Shown: piece after piece, positions 11,160 to 22,920 of the stretch
Layout of the letters: every line of letters begins with the position of its first letter
How positions within the stretch are numbered: the first letter of the stretch is position 1
From: Nephrocerus scutellatus
Taxonomy: Eukaryota; Arthropoda; Insecta; Diptera; Pipunculidae
NCBI GenBank assembly: GCA_947095585.1
Contig: OX352765.1
Coordinates: 75,437,976-75,501,975, forward strand
Length of the DNA stretch: 64,000 bases
Direction of reading: 5' to 3'
Notes under the pieces: generated by a model
What the model saw: the letters and a program-made list of their open reading frames with translations, nothing else
Databases searched by the model: none
What the model was told of the DNA's origin: nothing
Made by a program: the position numbers and the translations under genes

Positions 11160-12230
11160 GGTCCGGAATAGTAAAATTGCTGTCATAGGCGGCTTTGCAG
11201 TCTATAAAAAGATGGTGTAGTGAGTTTTGAAACTCTAGACATTTTTCCATCACCTGCCTTAGGGTGTAATTCAGATCAGTTTTTGATTTGCCTGGAATGA
11301 AGCCACACTGGTATGGGCCAATGAAGACTTTAGCATATGGGGCTATCCTGTCTTGTAGGATAGAGGAGAAAATCTTACACTTGGTGCTCAACATAGTTAT
11401 ACCACGATAATTGCTGCAAGTTGTGATATCTCTTTTCTTATGTATGGGACACAGGTTGCCTCTTCGCGAGTCTACTGGCATCCCTTTTTCCTCTCATACT
11501 TGCACTATTAGCTCATGAATTGCTTGGTGTATTGCGGATCCTCCTGACTTAATCAGCTCCGCTTGGATACCACCTGATCCCGGGGCCTTATTATTTTTGA
11601 GCCAATATATCGCTCTGATAACTTCGGCAGTGCTTGGTGGCGACAGCATGGTGTGGTCTTCGGTCACTGGTGGAGCCTCTAATTCCTCAGTTAGCTGGCC
11701 ATTTAGCAACTCATGAAAGTGCTCTTCCCATCGCTCTAAGATGCCTTTGAGATTAGCGAACAGATTACTTTCTTTGTCTTTGCAGTAAGTGCAACGCTGT
11801 GTATATTGTGCCATACCGTGAACTCTTTGGTAGAACTTCCGCGTATGGTGCGGCCCTTGTTTTCTGTATTGTTTTAGTTCACGGACAAGATTCTTCTCCC
11901 GCCGGTGAACTGTTTTTCATGTCTTCTGATATCTTTATATTCACCGTCGCGTGCCCGCGTTCTATGAGATTGTTGCATTGTTCGGTACGCAACATTCTTA
12001 CGTTCAGTCGCTAGCTTACATTCGTCATCGAACCAGTCGTTCCGATCTCTACGACTACTGCCTAAGATGGAGTTAGCAGTACTAATGACAGTATTCTTAA
12101 GGAGTGTCAATTTCTCTTCTACACCCGACATCTCAGCCCCAGGACTTACTCTCCCTGCATTTAGGGCGATCCTATCGCTTGACAATAGTCGTTTCTGGTC
12201 TCTTCGTTGCGAAGGACAGCCGTTAAACGT
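11160..12230 (-). mobile_element. RTE-like non-LTR retrotransposon, interior
   Basis: Read on the - strand. The frame at 12185-11874 carries the EN-RT linker (SSRRDRNDWFDDECK, then SHRTRARDGEYKD). The frame at 11814-11494 reads LERWEEHFHELLNGQL and KNNKAPGSGGIQAELIKSGG. The frame at 11481-11180 reads CSNYRGITMLSTKCKIFSS, QCGFIPGKSKTDLN and FIDCKAAYDS. Frameshifts near 11870 and 11490 separate them. RT after FIDCKAAYDS, including the YADD box, is missing, and Helitron-like sequence follows. Closely related to 1-1416 and 61092-63395. Inactive. Confidence 0.85.
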
Positions 12231-12841
12231 AAGAAGCAGCGTTTAATATGACTTTTTATACCTTTTCCTTTCCAATGCACTGTAACACTTGCAAATCGGA
12301 CAGAAATGCTTAAGATACATTAATTCAAAGATTACAACGTTAGGAGATCAGCTAAAAACTAATTATAATGGATCTGTAAATATTGTACCCAACGCATTGT
12401 TACATAAGTCTTTAGACAAGTCACATCTTTTATTTGCTTCTTTCTTTCTAGGAGTTAGCACAACTTTGCCTCCATAAGCGTTTGACCATCGCTGGAACTT
12501 CTTTTCAAGCTTAAAAAATATATCTCAAGTTGCAACACTAATTATTCATTCTTTTTGTATACTATAAGCACGCAGTAAAGCCGTTTCCGCGAACAGAAGA
12601 AATAAATAATTAGATTATAACACAATTTATAAAGGACTATGGCAATTAAAAAAAAACTTGATATATTATGATGTTACACTAATTTTATTACAATAAGGGA
12701 TAAGGCACAGGGATTTTGTAGAGAACTTTTTAGTGTAATCCATATTATCACAGCGACCCTTCCGAAAATTACCCACAGACGGCCATATATAGCTCGATTT
12801 AGTGTTCATCTTTAGCAAACACACACATACGTATGTACTCT

Positions 12842-12915
12842 TCCAAAGTGAAGCGTCTCTATTGCGGTGCTACATAAATAGCACCTTATACCTTATACCT
12901 TATACTTTACATTAT
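12842..12915. repeat. short tandem repeat
   Basis: A few ACCTTAT(A) units near 12884-12905 inside an otherwise unremarkable AT-rich stretch (12240-13470) with no convincing gene. Confidence 0.4.
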
Positions 12916-13476
12916 AACGACTATAAAGAGTTTTAAGCTTCCGCCAAAAGTTTCGGTTCAATAGAGGAGTAGGGCGTAGAAGTTTTTTCTTATAGCAATA
13001 ATATTTGAAGTTTATCGCTTTTTATTCGGTATTATTTCCTTTTTTTATTGGATGATTCTATTTTCATGCGAGAGAATCGGGATAAAGCAGTCATGTTTAT
13101 CCAAAAAAGAAATAATAAAGAAGAAGACAGGAAATTACGTTCTTACATAATGGTGGAAGGCGGCGGACGGTCGTCAATTAGATTGGGTACATATTTATGT
13201 TTCAAAGTTTCTGCTTCTTTTTCTTCGTCTATTTTACTTCAAAGTGATTTTTTTACACAAGAAAATGTAATACAATTAGCAGGAAAAATTATAGACATGA
13301 CCATAACTTTTCCATGACCACGAACTGATTTCTTATGAGTTACTCGAATGACTAAACAGAATTGTCTGACAGTAGAATTGGTGAGACATTTTACATATAA
13401 TCAAATAATGATTTGTTACCTTTTATGTTTAAATTATTGGAAATGTTCTCAAGATAAAAAGTGATAAATATTTTAT

Positions 13477-13940
13477 ACTAGCTATTCGCGGGCGCTTCGC
13501 TACCCGCACACATGAACCCCCGGGGTGTACATATAGCATGTAGCATATAGGCTATAGCCTTATCCCACCTGTTATTAATATACACTAAAAATTTCATAAA
13601 AATTGATTTGTAAATGTAGCTGATATTACAATTTCACATTTCCCACCGCCAGAAAGGGGGAACGGGGTGTACTATAGACTGTAACCATCCTTATCCTACC
13701 AATAATATACATTGGAAATTTCATAAAAATCGGTTGGTAAATGTGATTGATATCAACATTTTATATTTCCCATCTCCAGGGATGTGTAGCTATCCTCAAC
13801 CTGCCAATAATATACATTAAAAAAATTTCAATTTACATTTTGCACCCCCATGGAGAGGGAATAGTGCTCAATAGCCTATAACCCTTCTCCACTTGCCAGT
13901 AATATACATTGAATATTTCATAAAAATCAGTTGGTTAATG
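13477..13940 (-). mobile_element. Helitron-like element, 3' end with four tandem subunits
   Basis: On the - strand the element ends CTAG followed by T (13481-13478, flanking base 13477). About 7 nt before CTAG is a hairpin with GCGGG/CCCGC arms (13507-13503 and 13492-13488). CTRR plus an upstream hairpin is the Helitron 3' signature. Rightward lie four degenerate ~110-120-bp units, each containing AATATACATT, TTCATAAAAAT and GGGGTGTAC-like blocks. No Rep/helicase coding is present, so it is non-autonomous. The 5' end is not resolved. Confidence 0.65.
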
Positions 13941-15520
13941 TGAGTTTTCATAAATAACAACCTCATAATATTTATAAATTTTATATAGATTCGAAATAAC
14001 GAACATTGAAGCTCATTTCTATTAATTATATTTAGCGCGTCAAACCTTTTTTGTCCAGTGCTTAGCTTCTTGTCACCATTCATGGAACAGTGGCATAGGT
14101 CAATTCCTGCTTGCATTGAAATCATTTAAGTAGTCGAGCAAAGTCCGTATAATTATCAGAATGATTTTCTTGAACTTTCTTTTCAGCTGAATGTCTAGGT
14201 GAGAGCCGCGCTTATGAGCTGGCCATCAAGAAACATGTGCTGCATTTTGTATGAATGGTTTTCCGTAAATGTTAACAATTGGCATTGATTTTTGTTTGTG
14301 GTTCGCGTACGGCAAGGCAGCAAATGTGTAGCAAGTGGTATGCATTAATGTTGAAATTATTACACCAAGAAGTTGGCGCAATAGTTTTGGCACCTAAAGA
14401 TTTACTTTAAAATAAAATAAAAATATCTGGGAAATGCCAGTTAAAATTTTAAAATAGCTTTCATTTCCTTACATGCATTACAAATATGACTTTGTTGCGT
14501 ATCCCCCCCGTAATTCGACACTCATTCAACCGTGTGGCGTGACGATGCTCAAATTAAATCCATTCGCAATATCTTTTACTTAACATGAATCGATTTGGTG
14601 CTCTAATTACATCAAGTTCTTACATCAAGTTCGTAACAGTATTTCAGCTGATTTATCGCTTTTGATGTTGCAAGGTCTCATGACCGTTTACTACAGCCAG
14701 TAGCTGTACCACCTTATTACACTACGAGTATCCACATTACCACATTGCTAGCCCCTGAGCAATGCTCTTTCTTTTACATTGCGAATTTCAAATAGAAACC
14801 ATAAAAGTTGTAATCAAGGGCTACCTGGGGTGACGACTGACAACACTATAACGTGGTGAAAGTGGGTGGCGAATGGGGACCCTCCGCTATCCTTCAGTCA
14901 TTGCAGTCATCTATCAGTTACAGTTTAACCTTCGCTTTATCAGCACTATAAAGCATGCATGCAATGCATGAGGAAGCAGCTAACTAATGTGTACACATGT
15001 ATATAATACAATTTATCATTTAGAGAGTACTTTTTGTAATGACTGACAGCTCTGGCAATTAGCTAGTTAACATATCTGAATGCATCCCAATTCCGAATGT
15101 CAAACCATAATTAGAGATTTATGCATTTTAAATTATCTTAAGTTTTTAAAAGAAATATTTATATGTCTTTGCTAGATTGAGTATCTACTGAGAAATTGCA
15201 TGTTTTATATAATATACATAAAAGTTTATATGTATAGTTAATAAGTTTAAAGGAATAAATAAACTTATTGAATGAAACTTAAAAAAAAGGAATTTTTTTT
15301 ACATGTATTGGAATAACCTAATTTAACAAATATATTAACCAGTAAGTAACATAATTTTGTGTACTGTAGAATTATCTAAACGTCCAATAGGTAACAAAAA
15401 TGTTATATACATGGTTTTTAAATAAGTAATGAGAACCGAGAGCGTGTTTTAAGCTTAGTTAAGCAAATACAGGTGCCTTTTCAGGTAATTTTTCTCGTTT
15501 GACGGACTACACAAGACTTG
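13941..15520. other. gene-free stretch
   Basis: No recognisable coding region or RNA gene. The frame at 14125-13868 (-) overlaps the Helitron-like repeat and has no family resemblance. Confidence 0.45.
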
Positions 15521-15529
15521 TGTCTTAAC

Positions 15530-16695
15530 TTTTATCTTAATAAATACACCGTCAGTGTATTATCACCTCTAGGCTCTTCAGACCAGTGCGTAGTATCAGC
15601 TAATCGTTCTCTAACCACGCAGTTAAAGAGAAAAGTATGGCTACACGAGAAAGCCGACTGGGATGGCCTCAATAATTCCTTTAGAAGCCTTAACTTATAT
15701 ATTTACTCAATGCCAATATTGGTGTGGATGCCATTTCTGATACGATGAGAGACATAATATACAAGCGTATGAGACAGTTTATTTCTTCCAGGACAAAGTG
15801 TATCATTCCGGAGGAAAATGCTTGGTATGATTTAATCTCCAAAGAGGCTATTAGGAACTCGCCGGTATGGTTTCGGTTATATATTGAAAAACCCCACTGT
15901 GAAGAGCCGAACCAAATTTAAACGAGTCAGAAATGATTGCAATACCTACCTTAGACGAGTCAAATTCGAGTACGACCAGAAACTGGGACAAAAAATATTC
16001 AATATCCCAAAGGTAGTAAGAATTGTTGGTCATTCGTGGAGCGAATTAAAAATACTGCTTCGTCTTCAATCCCAACGCTCATTCACAATGATATTGTAAC
16101 TGTAAGCTCTATAGACAAGGCCAATCTAATTGCATCACATTTCGCAGCTAGCTCCACGTTACTGGATAGCGCGTTATCGCCGTCTCTACTAGCAAGAGTC
16201 AAATCCTCTAAGGGAAACATCTACTTTCGTACTCGTCAAGTAGCTAGAGTATTAAATGATCTCAACATTCATAAATCTGCTGTGCCTAATGTTATTCCTG
16301 CTATACTTTTGAAGAGGTGTTCTTCAACGTTGGCATTGCCACTACGCAGGGCTTTTCATTTCTCTTATTCTTCTGGAGTCTTCCCAAGGAATTGGAGAAC
16401 AGTTTTTGTCCAGCCTGTTCATCTCTTTCCTCGTACCGACCTATTGCGCTAACATCCATACTTTCTAAAATCATGGAAACGCTGATCAATCATTAGCTTA
16501 GGCAATACCTTGAATAACGTGAACTCCTTACCGACCAGTACGATTTTCGTAGGAAAAGTTCTACAGATGATCTAATGGCTTAACTTACTCAAAAGTGGAA
16601 CTAGTCTATTCACAAATTTCGTCAAAGCAAATTTGTTGCACTTGGTATTTCCAAGTCATTTGATAGAGTCTGGCATTGAGGACTTTTGTCGAAAA
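15530..16695 (+). mobile_element. CR1-like non-LTR retrotransposon, EN C-terminus and RT N-terminal part
   Basis: It starts with the end of the apurinic-like endonuclease (PLGSSDQCVV at 15560-15590; the SDQ/SDH position carries the catalytic His in intact copies). The linker follows. Then comes RT: IHKSAVPNVIPAILLK near 16269-16316, the FPRNWRTVFVQPV box near 16380-16420 and ISKSFDRVWH near 16650-16678. The frame shifts at least four times. RT resumes at 17303 after a nested inverted fragment. Sister copies are at 22275-24200 (-), 24865-26480 (-), 44470-45115 (+) and 46166-46720 (+). Confidence 0.85.
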
Positions 16696-16699
16696 TTAA

Positions 16700-17300
16700 T
16701 GTTTTTTTTTTTATAATGTTCACACGCTAAAGGCACAGCGCACAGCGTGGAAATTAGGGAGAGAGGAAAGGAAGGTGTCTTAAACGACTGCAGATCATAC
16801 AAATGTGCAAACACAGAATCAGGCAATTCATTCCACATAACTATCGTGTGGCTAAAGAAGGAATCTCTGAATTGGTTATACGTCCGAAGATAGGCTTAAT
16901 AGTGGACCTGTGAGCTCGAGTTGAGGCACGGGTATTTCGAATGGGTTGGAGAAAGGACGGGATGCGTCTCGATATTTCTTTTGAACACCGCTTGTGGAAA
17001 AAGCGATAAAGCAGTGACAGGCAGGAAACATTCCTACGAAGTTTAAGCAATTCGATTGTTTCCGCGATATGTACGCCACCAATAAGTTTTAACGCGCGGT
17101 TCTAAACTCTGTCTAGTAGATGCAATGTGTATTTGGGGGCACCTGTCCAGACAATACAATTGTATTCAAGTTTAGGGCGAATATACGCTTTGTAAATAGT
17201 AGCCAGGTCTGAAGGAGTGAAGTACATCTTGCACCGTTTTAGGAAACCTAAACATCTCAAAGCATTTTTTGGCGATGGCAATTGATAAGGCCCTGCTTGA
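16700..17300 (-). mobile_element. CR1-like 3' fragment nested in the CR1-like copy
   Basis: Opposite in strand to its surroundings. It reads LRRNVSCLSLLYRFFHKRC (17050-16990) and MWNELPDSVFAHLYDLQSFK (16838-16779), which is the C-terminus of the same family. A poly(T) run at 16701-16711 marks the 3' poly(A) end on the - strand. Coding on both sides continues the + strand copy with little loss, so this is a 5'-truncated secondary insertion and not a simple inversion. No clean target duplication was found. Confidence 0.75.
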
Positions 17301-17302
17301 TT

Positions 17303-17698
17303 TGGACCTCTCTGACCATTTAATCCAGGTCTTCTTGGATGATTTCTAATCCAATGTTCACCACATAAACGCCGGTGTTCCCCAAGGATCTGTTTTGTAT
17401 GCGATACTCTTTCTCATTTTCATTAATGATCTCCTATCCGCTACTTTCAATCCAATTTATTCATTCGCTGACGACAGCACTCTTAGCTTTTCTTATAATT
17501 GCACGCTTTCTGTACGCCCCTCTTCATCGCAAGAGGAACTATAGCAACAACGTATGTTAAAGCACTTTAAATTTGGACCTTGACAGGATAACAAGGTGGA
17601 GACTACACAATAGAGTTAAATATATCGCTTCCGAAACCCAATGCTGTCTTCTGTCGTCTAAGCATAATTTAAACCACTAACCTTCATACATGAATGGA
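17303..17698 (+). mobile_element. CR1-like RT, catalytic part
   Basis: Continuation of the copy starting at 15530. It shows NAGVPQGSVLYAILFLIFIN near 17370-17430 and the catalytic FADD box (the family's version of YADD) at 17464-17475. It then reads RVKYIASETQCCLLSSKHN and ends abruptly after SYMNG at 17698, where a family A repeat begins. Stops and a frameshift interrupt it after 17520. Confidence 0.85.
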
Positions 17699-17704
17699 TC
17701 TTGG

Positions 17705-17996
17705 GAGCTTCCACATAAATATTTTTAAAAATTTACCCGATTTTCTTAAAATTTTATACAAATGTGTATTTCTGATGGAAAATACTTTTTGTAAAATTTT
17801 TGGAGAGATCGGGCCCCGAGTTCCGAGGGGCCTCAAATTTTAATAGAAAGTATTGTCACTGGAAATATACATGTGTGCAAAATTTTAATAAAATCGGGCT
17901 ATGGGAAGTGGGTTAAAAATTGATCGCAAGATTCCACGCAGACGACCGACGACCGACATCCGTGCCACGGGCAAGTGAAGTTAATATAGAGAATTG
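17705..17996. repeat. family A element with monomers in both orientations
   Basis: One + oriented monomer (ACCCGATTTTCTT, GGGCCCCGAG) at about 17735-17840 is followed by a - oriented monomer and the family terminus (CACGGGCAAG, then AAGTTAATATAGAGAATT) at 17841-17996. The head-to-head arrangement differs from the unidirectional arrays elsewhere. It abuts CR1-like RT on the left and Helitron-like sequence on the right. Confidence 0.7.
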
Positions 17997-18959
17997 AAAA
18001 ATGAAATGCTGTTCGTTGGTAACCGCATCACTTGAGAACGGATGGACCGATTTGGCTCATTTTTATTTTAAAATGTTCGCCATAGTCCGAGTAAGGTTAA
18101 TGCGGAAAAAATTAGAAAAGAGTTCCGGAAAATTCGGAAAAAACTGAAAGTGCGTCTTTCATATAATTTTTGTATGAACACGCGACCATAACTCACGACT
18201 CGAACGATGGATTTGCGTATTATTTTTTTGCATTGTTCGTTATTGTCCTGGAAAAGAAAGATGTTGGAATGGAAAAAGGAAAAAAAAAACAACGAAAAGT
18301 CGAAAAATTCGGACTAACAGCAAAATCATAATTTTTTTATGCACATAACTGATGATAGGAACGACATATTTGGTTGATTCCTTTTTTTGGTTTTGTTCGT
18401 AACTTCCGGAGATATTTTTAGCAAAAGAAAATTTGGGAAAATTACAAAAGAAAGTTGGAAAATTTGGAAAACGATAAATTGAATATTTTTTATGAAAAAC
18501 TCAATTGAATGTTTTCGGTAAAAAGAAAAATCTGGAAAAACGCATTCCAGCCTGAATTAAAATAAAATTAAATTTGTTTTTACATTTGTGTTGATTCTTG
18601 ATCTATACAACAAAAGGCGTTGTTTCATTTCTTTTCCAATAGTTGGCGCTATGTGCGCCAATGTCATTTGACAGCTGATGCACGGGCTTATTTTTGCGAT
18701 CTGTCAACGACCGACATACCATTAGATCTTAAGCACTTGGAGTTTCAGTTTCGGTTTGCATTCGCAATTACAATTCAAAAAAAAATGGAGCAGTGGGCAC
18801 AACACGACTTTTTTTACGGACGGGGCCGGAATTTTTAGTAACTATATGTATGTAAAAATGATAGGGTTTAACTACCCTTATATTTTATTACTATAATCAA
18901 GTAGATTATTAATCATAGGTTTAACCAAAGATGGTTAATTAAAAAATAAATTGACAAAG

Positions 18960-19200
18960 TGAAAAGCTAGCACAAGAGTAACCACAAAGATGATAATGAT
19001 GATGTTGAGATGATGATCCACACAACTGGCGACGATTGAACACTGCTCACGACTGATTACTGCTCACTACTCAATACTGCTGTCTGCCGATGTCTGACTA
19101 CTGCCGATGACTGACTGTTGACTACTTGTAACGACTACTTGATGACTACTGCCTACTGCTAACGACTAACTACTGCTGACCACTACTGATGACTGTGGCT
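18960..19200. repeat. degenerate GACTACTG-type tandem repeat
   Basis: Imperfect iterations of CTGACTACTG / GATGACTACTG with a GATGATGATG stretch at the left. Short units without fixed spacing, not coding. Confidence 0.65.
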
Positions 19201-19364
19201 ATGTTACATGTATATATTTTTTGCATTTTGTCATAGAAGTTTACTACTACGACTACCACTTCCGTTTGGCCGATTTCCGCCAAAATCAACTGGGCCCTCC
19301 CAATTTATGTAAAAAGCTTAAATATGAATTTTCGTCTCAATCAATTCAGCCGTCTATGCTGAAG

Positions 19365-19535
19365 AGTGGACACAGAGCCAAAGACACACAGACAGAGATT
19401 TTTTTTTGCTTTTTCTGACTCAGGAGATACGGTAATGGGTAAATCTGCAAAAATCCCAAGTTCGAAATTTTCATGATTACTATACTTACTTTTACTACTA
19501 GTAAGTGAAAGTAAAATCACAAGGGCAATCATTGA
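19365..19535. repeat. interspersed repeat D, copy 1
   Basis: It contains GAGATACGGTAATGGGTAAA and TTCATGATTACTATA. The same blocks recur at 51612-51695. The reverse strand has a CTGTCTGTGTGTCTTTGGCT segment typical of insect Helitron-like repeats. Family unassigned. Confidence 0.55.
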
Positions 19536-19714
19536 GTGTTTGCGGAATTAACCTTGAAAATCCGTGCTTCTCGCATGGTTAATTGTATGTCGCCTATTCC
19601 AGTGTTGAAAAATCATTAGCTTTGCTTGTTTACGCGTCAGACAATAAAACAATTAAAAGACAGTGCGCGTAGCTTTAACGCGCGGTTGAAGTGAAACTTC
19701 TTTGATGTGGGCAA

Positions 19715-20600
19715 AAACGCCGCCAAAAGACCCGAAAAAGACCAGAAGAAGACCCCAAAACCCCTAAAAGATTCATAAAAAGACCTCCGAAAGACCTTCA
19801 AAATAATCACAAAAGACCCTCAATAGACTCCAAAAAGATCTCTACAAAGCCCCCAAAGGCCACCAACAAGACCATCAAAAGAATCATAAAAGACTACCAA
19901 CAATTATTAAAGACCCCCAAAAGATCCCCCAAAGACCCTCAGAGGATGCCCAAAAACCTTTAAAAGACCCATAAAGGACCTCAAAAGACTCCCCAAAAAA
20001 CCCTTAAAAGACACTAAAAGACCTTCAAAGGACCCTCAAAAGACTCCCCAAAAAACCCTTAAAAGACCCCCAAAAAAACCCCAAAGGCCACCAACAAGAC
20101 CATAAAAAGAATTATAAAAGACTATCAAAAAATATTAAAGACCACCAAAAGATCCTCAAAAGACTTCCCAAAAACCTCAAAAAGACCCTCAAAAATCCCT
20201 TAAAAGACCACAAAGGACCTCAAAAGACTCCCCAAAAGACACTTAAAAGACCCCAAAAGACCCTCAAAGGACCCTCAAAAGACTCCCCAAAAAACCCCTA
20301 AAAGACCCCAGAAATACTCCCAAAACCCCTAAACGAATCAAAAAAATTCCTCCGAAAGACCTCACATCACAAATTACCCCCAAAAGACCCTTAAAAGACC
20401 CTCAAAATGCCCTCAAAAGACTCCCAGAAGATACTCAGAAGACCCCAAAAGACCCCAAGAAGACCCACAAAAGACCCACAAAAGACCCCCAAAAGACCAA
20501 CAAAATAGTCATAAAATAATCTTTAAAAACCTCCAAAATACCCTCAAATGACCCCAAAGGACCCACAAAAAACCTTAAAAACACCTACAAAAGATCCCCT
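19715..20600. repeat. AGACCC(Y)CAAA low-complexity minisatellite
   Basis: About 880 bp of degenerate 10-14-bp units built on AAAGACCCYCAAA, strongly strand-biased (A and C on +, almost no G runs). The complementary motif is at 7407-7590 and a related one at 28545-28990. Not coding. Confidence 0.8.
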
Positions 20601-20699
20601 AGAGGACCATCATTTCAAATAGCTCTTTACTAATTCACAAAACGATCACAAACGAATTTATTGAAAGTTGGACAGCCAACGTCTGTCGGGTCAGCTAGT

Positions 20700-22272
20700 G
20701 AACATATATTTTTAAGATGGCTCCCAAGCAAGGCAGACTTATTTAATGTTAACAAAATGCCTTACGAGATAATTCGTCTTATAAAATCTGCAGCTAGAGT
20801 AGCACGCGAAAAATATACAGTAATAATACATGTATGACATTCTTCTTGGCTGTTCGGTATGCTTGTCCGTGCATATGTATACTCGTAACATGCCTGAGAT
20901 GCTGTGCTATGGAAAGCTTCGAAAAAAAAAGAGTAAACATTAGTCTGTATTATTAATATTTGACAATATTATATTTGGTTCTATCCAAGTTATATGACAA
21001 TCTGACATATACGTTGCCTTGATAGTCTGTAATATTAAACTATTGTAATTAAAATCTCCAAATCCAAATTAGAGTTGACTCTAATTCTCAATTAAATCGC
21101 TAAACCTCCTTTTCATAGTACAAGATGGATAGGCAGGTGCATAATTCTTACCAAAAAGCTATCTATTGATGTTTCAAAATGTGCAAAGCTCACTTCTATG
21201 ATCACTCGTTGTACACTGTGTGAACAGGAACGGGATTTTCTCATTTTTAATGACCTACGTACGTATTACGACTAAGTATCGATTGATTCGACCAGCATTA
21301 CAGAGCTGAACTAAGCCATTCATCTCTCAGCCATCCAACCGAGTTAATTGACTTAAACCCTTTTCTCTTATTATTTTCAAACACTTCGCTCTTTGTTCGT
21401 CGTGCACATTCCCAAGGACATACGCTAGGGCGCGGCAGCATTATGGTCAACAATTTTGCGGTCGTTTGGCGTTTGCAATGAGCCCATTGCCGTTTTAACG
21501 TACATACTGATATCGTATGCAGAAGCTAGCTGGCGCAAATGCGTCCGCCAAAAAAGAAATGAAACGGGTGCTTATGCTACTACTGCTTTGTGTTTAATCC
21601 GATTGCTTTTTTTAATCCAACCCCTAGCCGGAGGGAGGAGGATCTCAACGAGCGGAATGAACGGCCAGTTGGTTTAATGAACGACGAGTATACATTTTTG
21701 TCCAATAGCGTCCGATACAAATACAAATACGTATGAATGTGCACAAAAATCATTTGAATTGTTTTTATGGGTTTTACTTGTTGTTCTTGATGGCTGGTGA
21801 GAGTGGAAGGCAGAAGCGTATATGCGAATGTTTTTTTAAATAATAAAAACAAAACAACTCAAATTAAAATAATGAAAAAATGTCATGGGGCACAAATTAA
21901 GGACACGCAAATATGTGCTTCACGCGAGAGTTTAGGCTGGATGAATTTTATTTTTTTTAATCAGTAACCAAGTCAACACCAGAATTCGTGCTCAATGCTA
22001 CCAATTAAATATTGAAATTCTAAGCCTGACAATTGTTGTCAACCCAAAAGCAACAAAAAACATTTTTCGATTTTTATCATTTCTTGAAAATTCCCAAATT
22101 AAAATCACGTGAGAATTAACGATTCTTTTTTGAAGCGGTTGATTGAAACAACACAAATAAAAGTGCTTTGGTTAAATAAGTAAGTTATTTTATTTTAAAG
22201 AAATTTGAACTAGTATGTTTTGTATACTTATATAGTACTCGTATTAAGTTTTGCTTTGCTGTAGACCGTTTG
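20700..22272. other. gene-free stretch
   Basis: No gene, RNA or transposon recognised. Two overlapping open frames around 21456-21852 on opposite strands have no family features. Confidence 0.45.
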
Positions 22273-22274
22273 TG

Positions 22275-22911
22275 ACAGATTTTTTTTATAATTAGCGCAC
22301 GCTTAAGGGGGTTCGCACCCTTTTCATACTTGGCTATATGCTTGGCACAGCGTGGGCGGTAAGGAATAGTAGGAGAAAAGAGGCGAGATTTATGCTATGT
22401 TTGAATGACTGTGGATGATAGTGATGTGGGAAGACAGAGCTTGGCAGGGCATTCCAGATACGTGTTGTACGGCTGAAGATCGAATCCCTGAACTTAGCTG
22501 GACGTCCGAAGATGGGCTTGAGAGTAAACTGATGAGCATTCAGGGCGCCACTAGTATTGTGGTTTGAATTCAAAGAGAGGTGGCATGCAGCTGGCTATTT
22601 CTCTTGAGCTGGTAAAAGAAGCGATAAAACAGTGACAAGCAGAAAACGTTCCTGCGGTGTTCAAGCGAATCTATTGATTTCGCTATATTTGCGTCACCGA
22701 TAAGTTTCGTATTCGCGTATGCGCGGTTTTGTATTCTATCTAGCTGATGCAAATTAGTTTTAGGCGCACCAGACCAGAAATGGCAATTCTACTCAAGTTT
22801 TGGACACAAATAAAAGCCTTGTATATAGTTAGTAGCCAGAACAGAGTGAGTGAAATATTTCTTGCACCGGGCTAGAAAACGTGAACATTTCGCAGCATTT
22901 TTGGCAACGGT
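22275..22911 (-). mobile_element. CR1-like element, RT C-terminus and 3' end
   Basis: The 3' end is the poly(T) at 22278-22285 followed by ATAATTAGCGCACGC. On the - strand the frame at 22752-22570 reads MHQLDRIQNRAYA and DSLEHRRNVFCLSLFYRFFY. The frame at 22573-22334 reads FTLKPIFGRPAKFRDSIF and RIWNALPSSVFPHHY. The element continues beyond the SINE at 22921-23197. Confidence 0.85.
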
Positions 22912-22920
22912 AAATATGTG

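Larger units (their letters stand above)
17990..20699 (+). mobile_element. Helitron-like composite element
   Basis: The left part (TGAAATGCTGTTCGTTGGTA, then GAGAACGGATGGACCGATTT at 18034-18053) matches the start common to many insect Helitrons. The right end shows a GTTGG-ACAG-CCAAC hairpin at 20667-20680 and CTAG followed by T at 20695-20699. In between lie diverged AT-rich sequence, a CTGACTACT-type repeat (18960-19200), repeat D (19365-19535) and an AGACCC-type low-complexity block (19715-20600). There are no Rep or helicase motifs. Whether this is one element or several overlapping ones is uncertain. Confidence 0.5.

Noticed and set aside
13048..13317. 89-codon open frame considered as a host exon
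   Set aside because: No family resemblance, no supporting splice sites in phase with a neighbour, and low-complexity composition.
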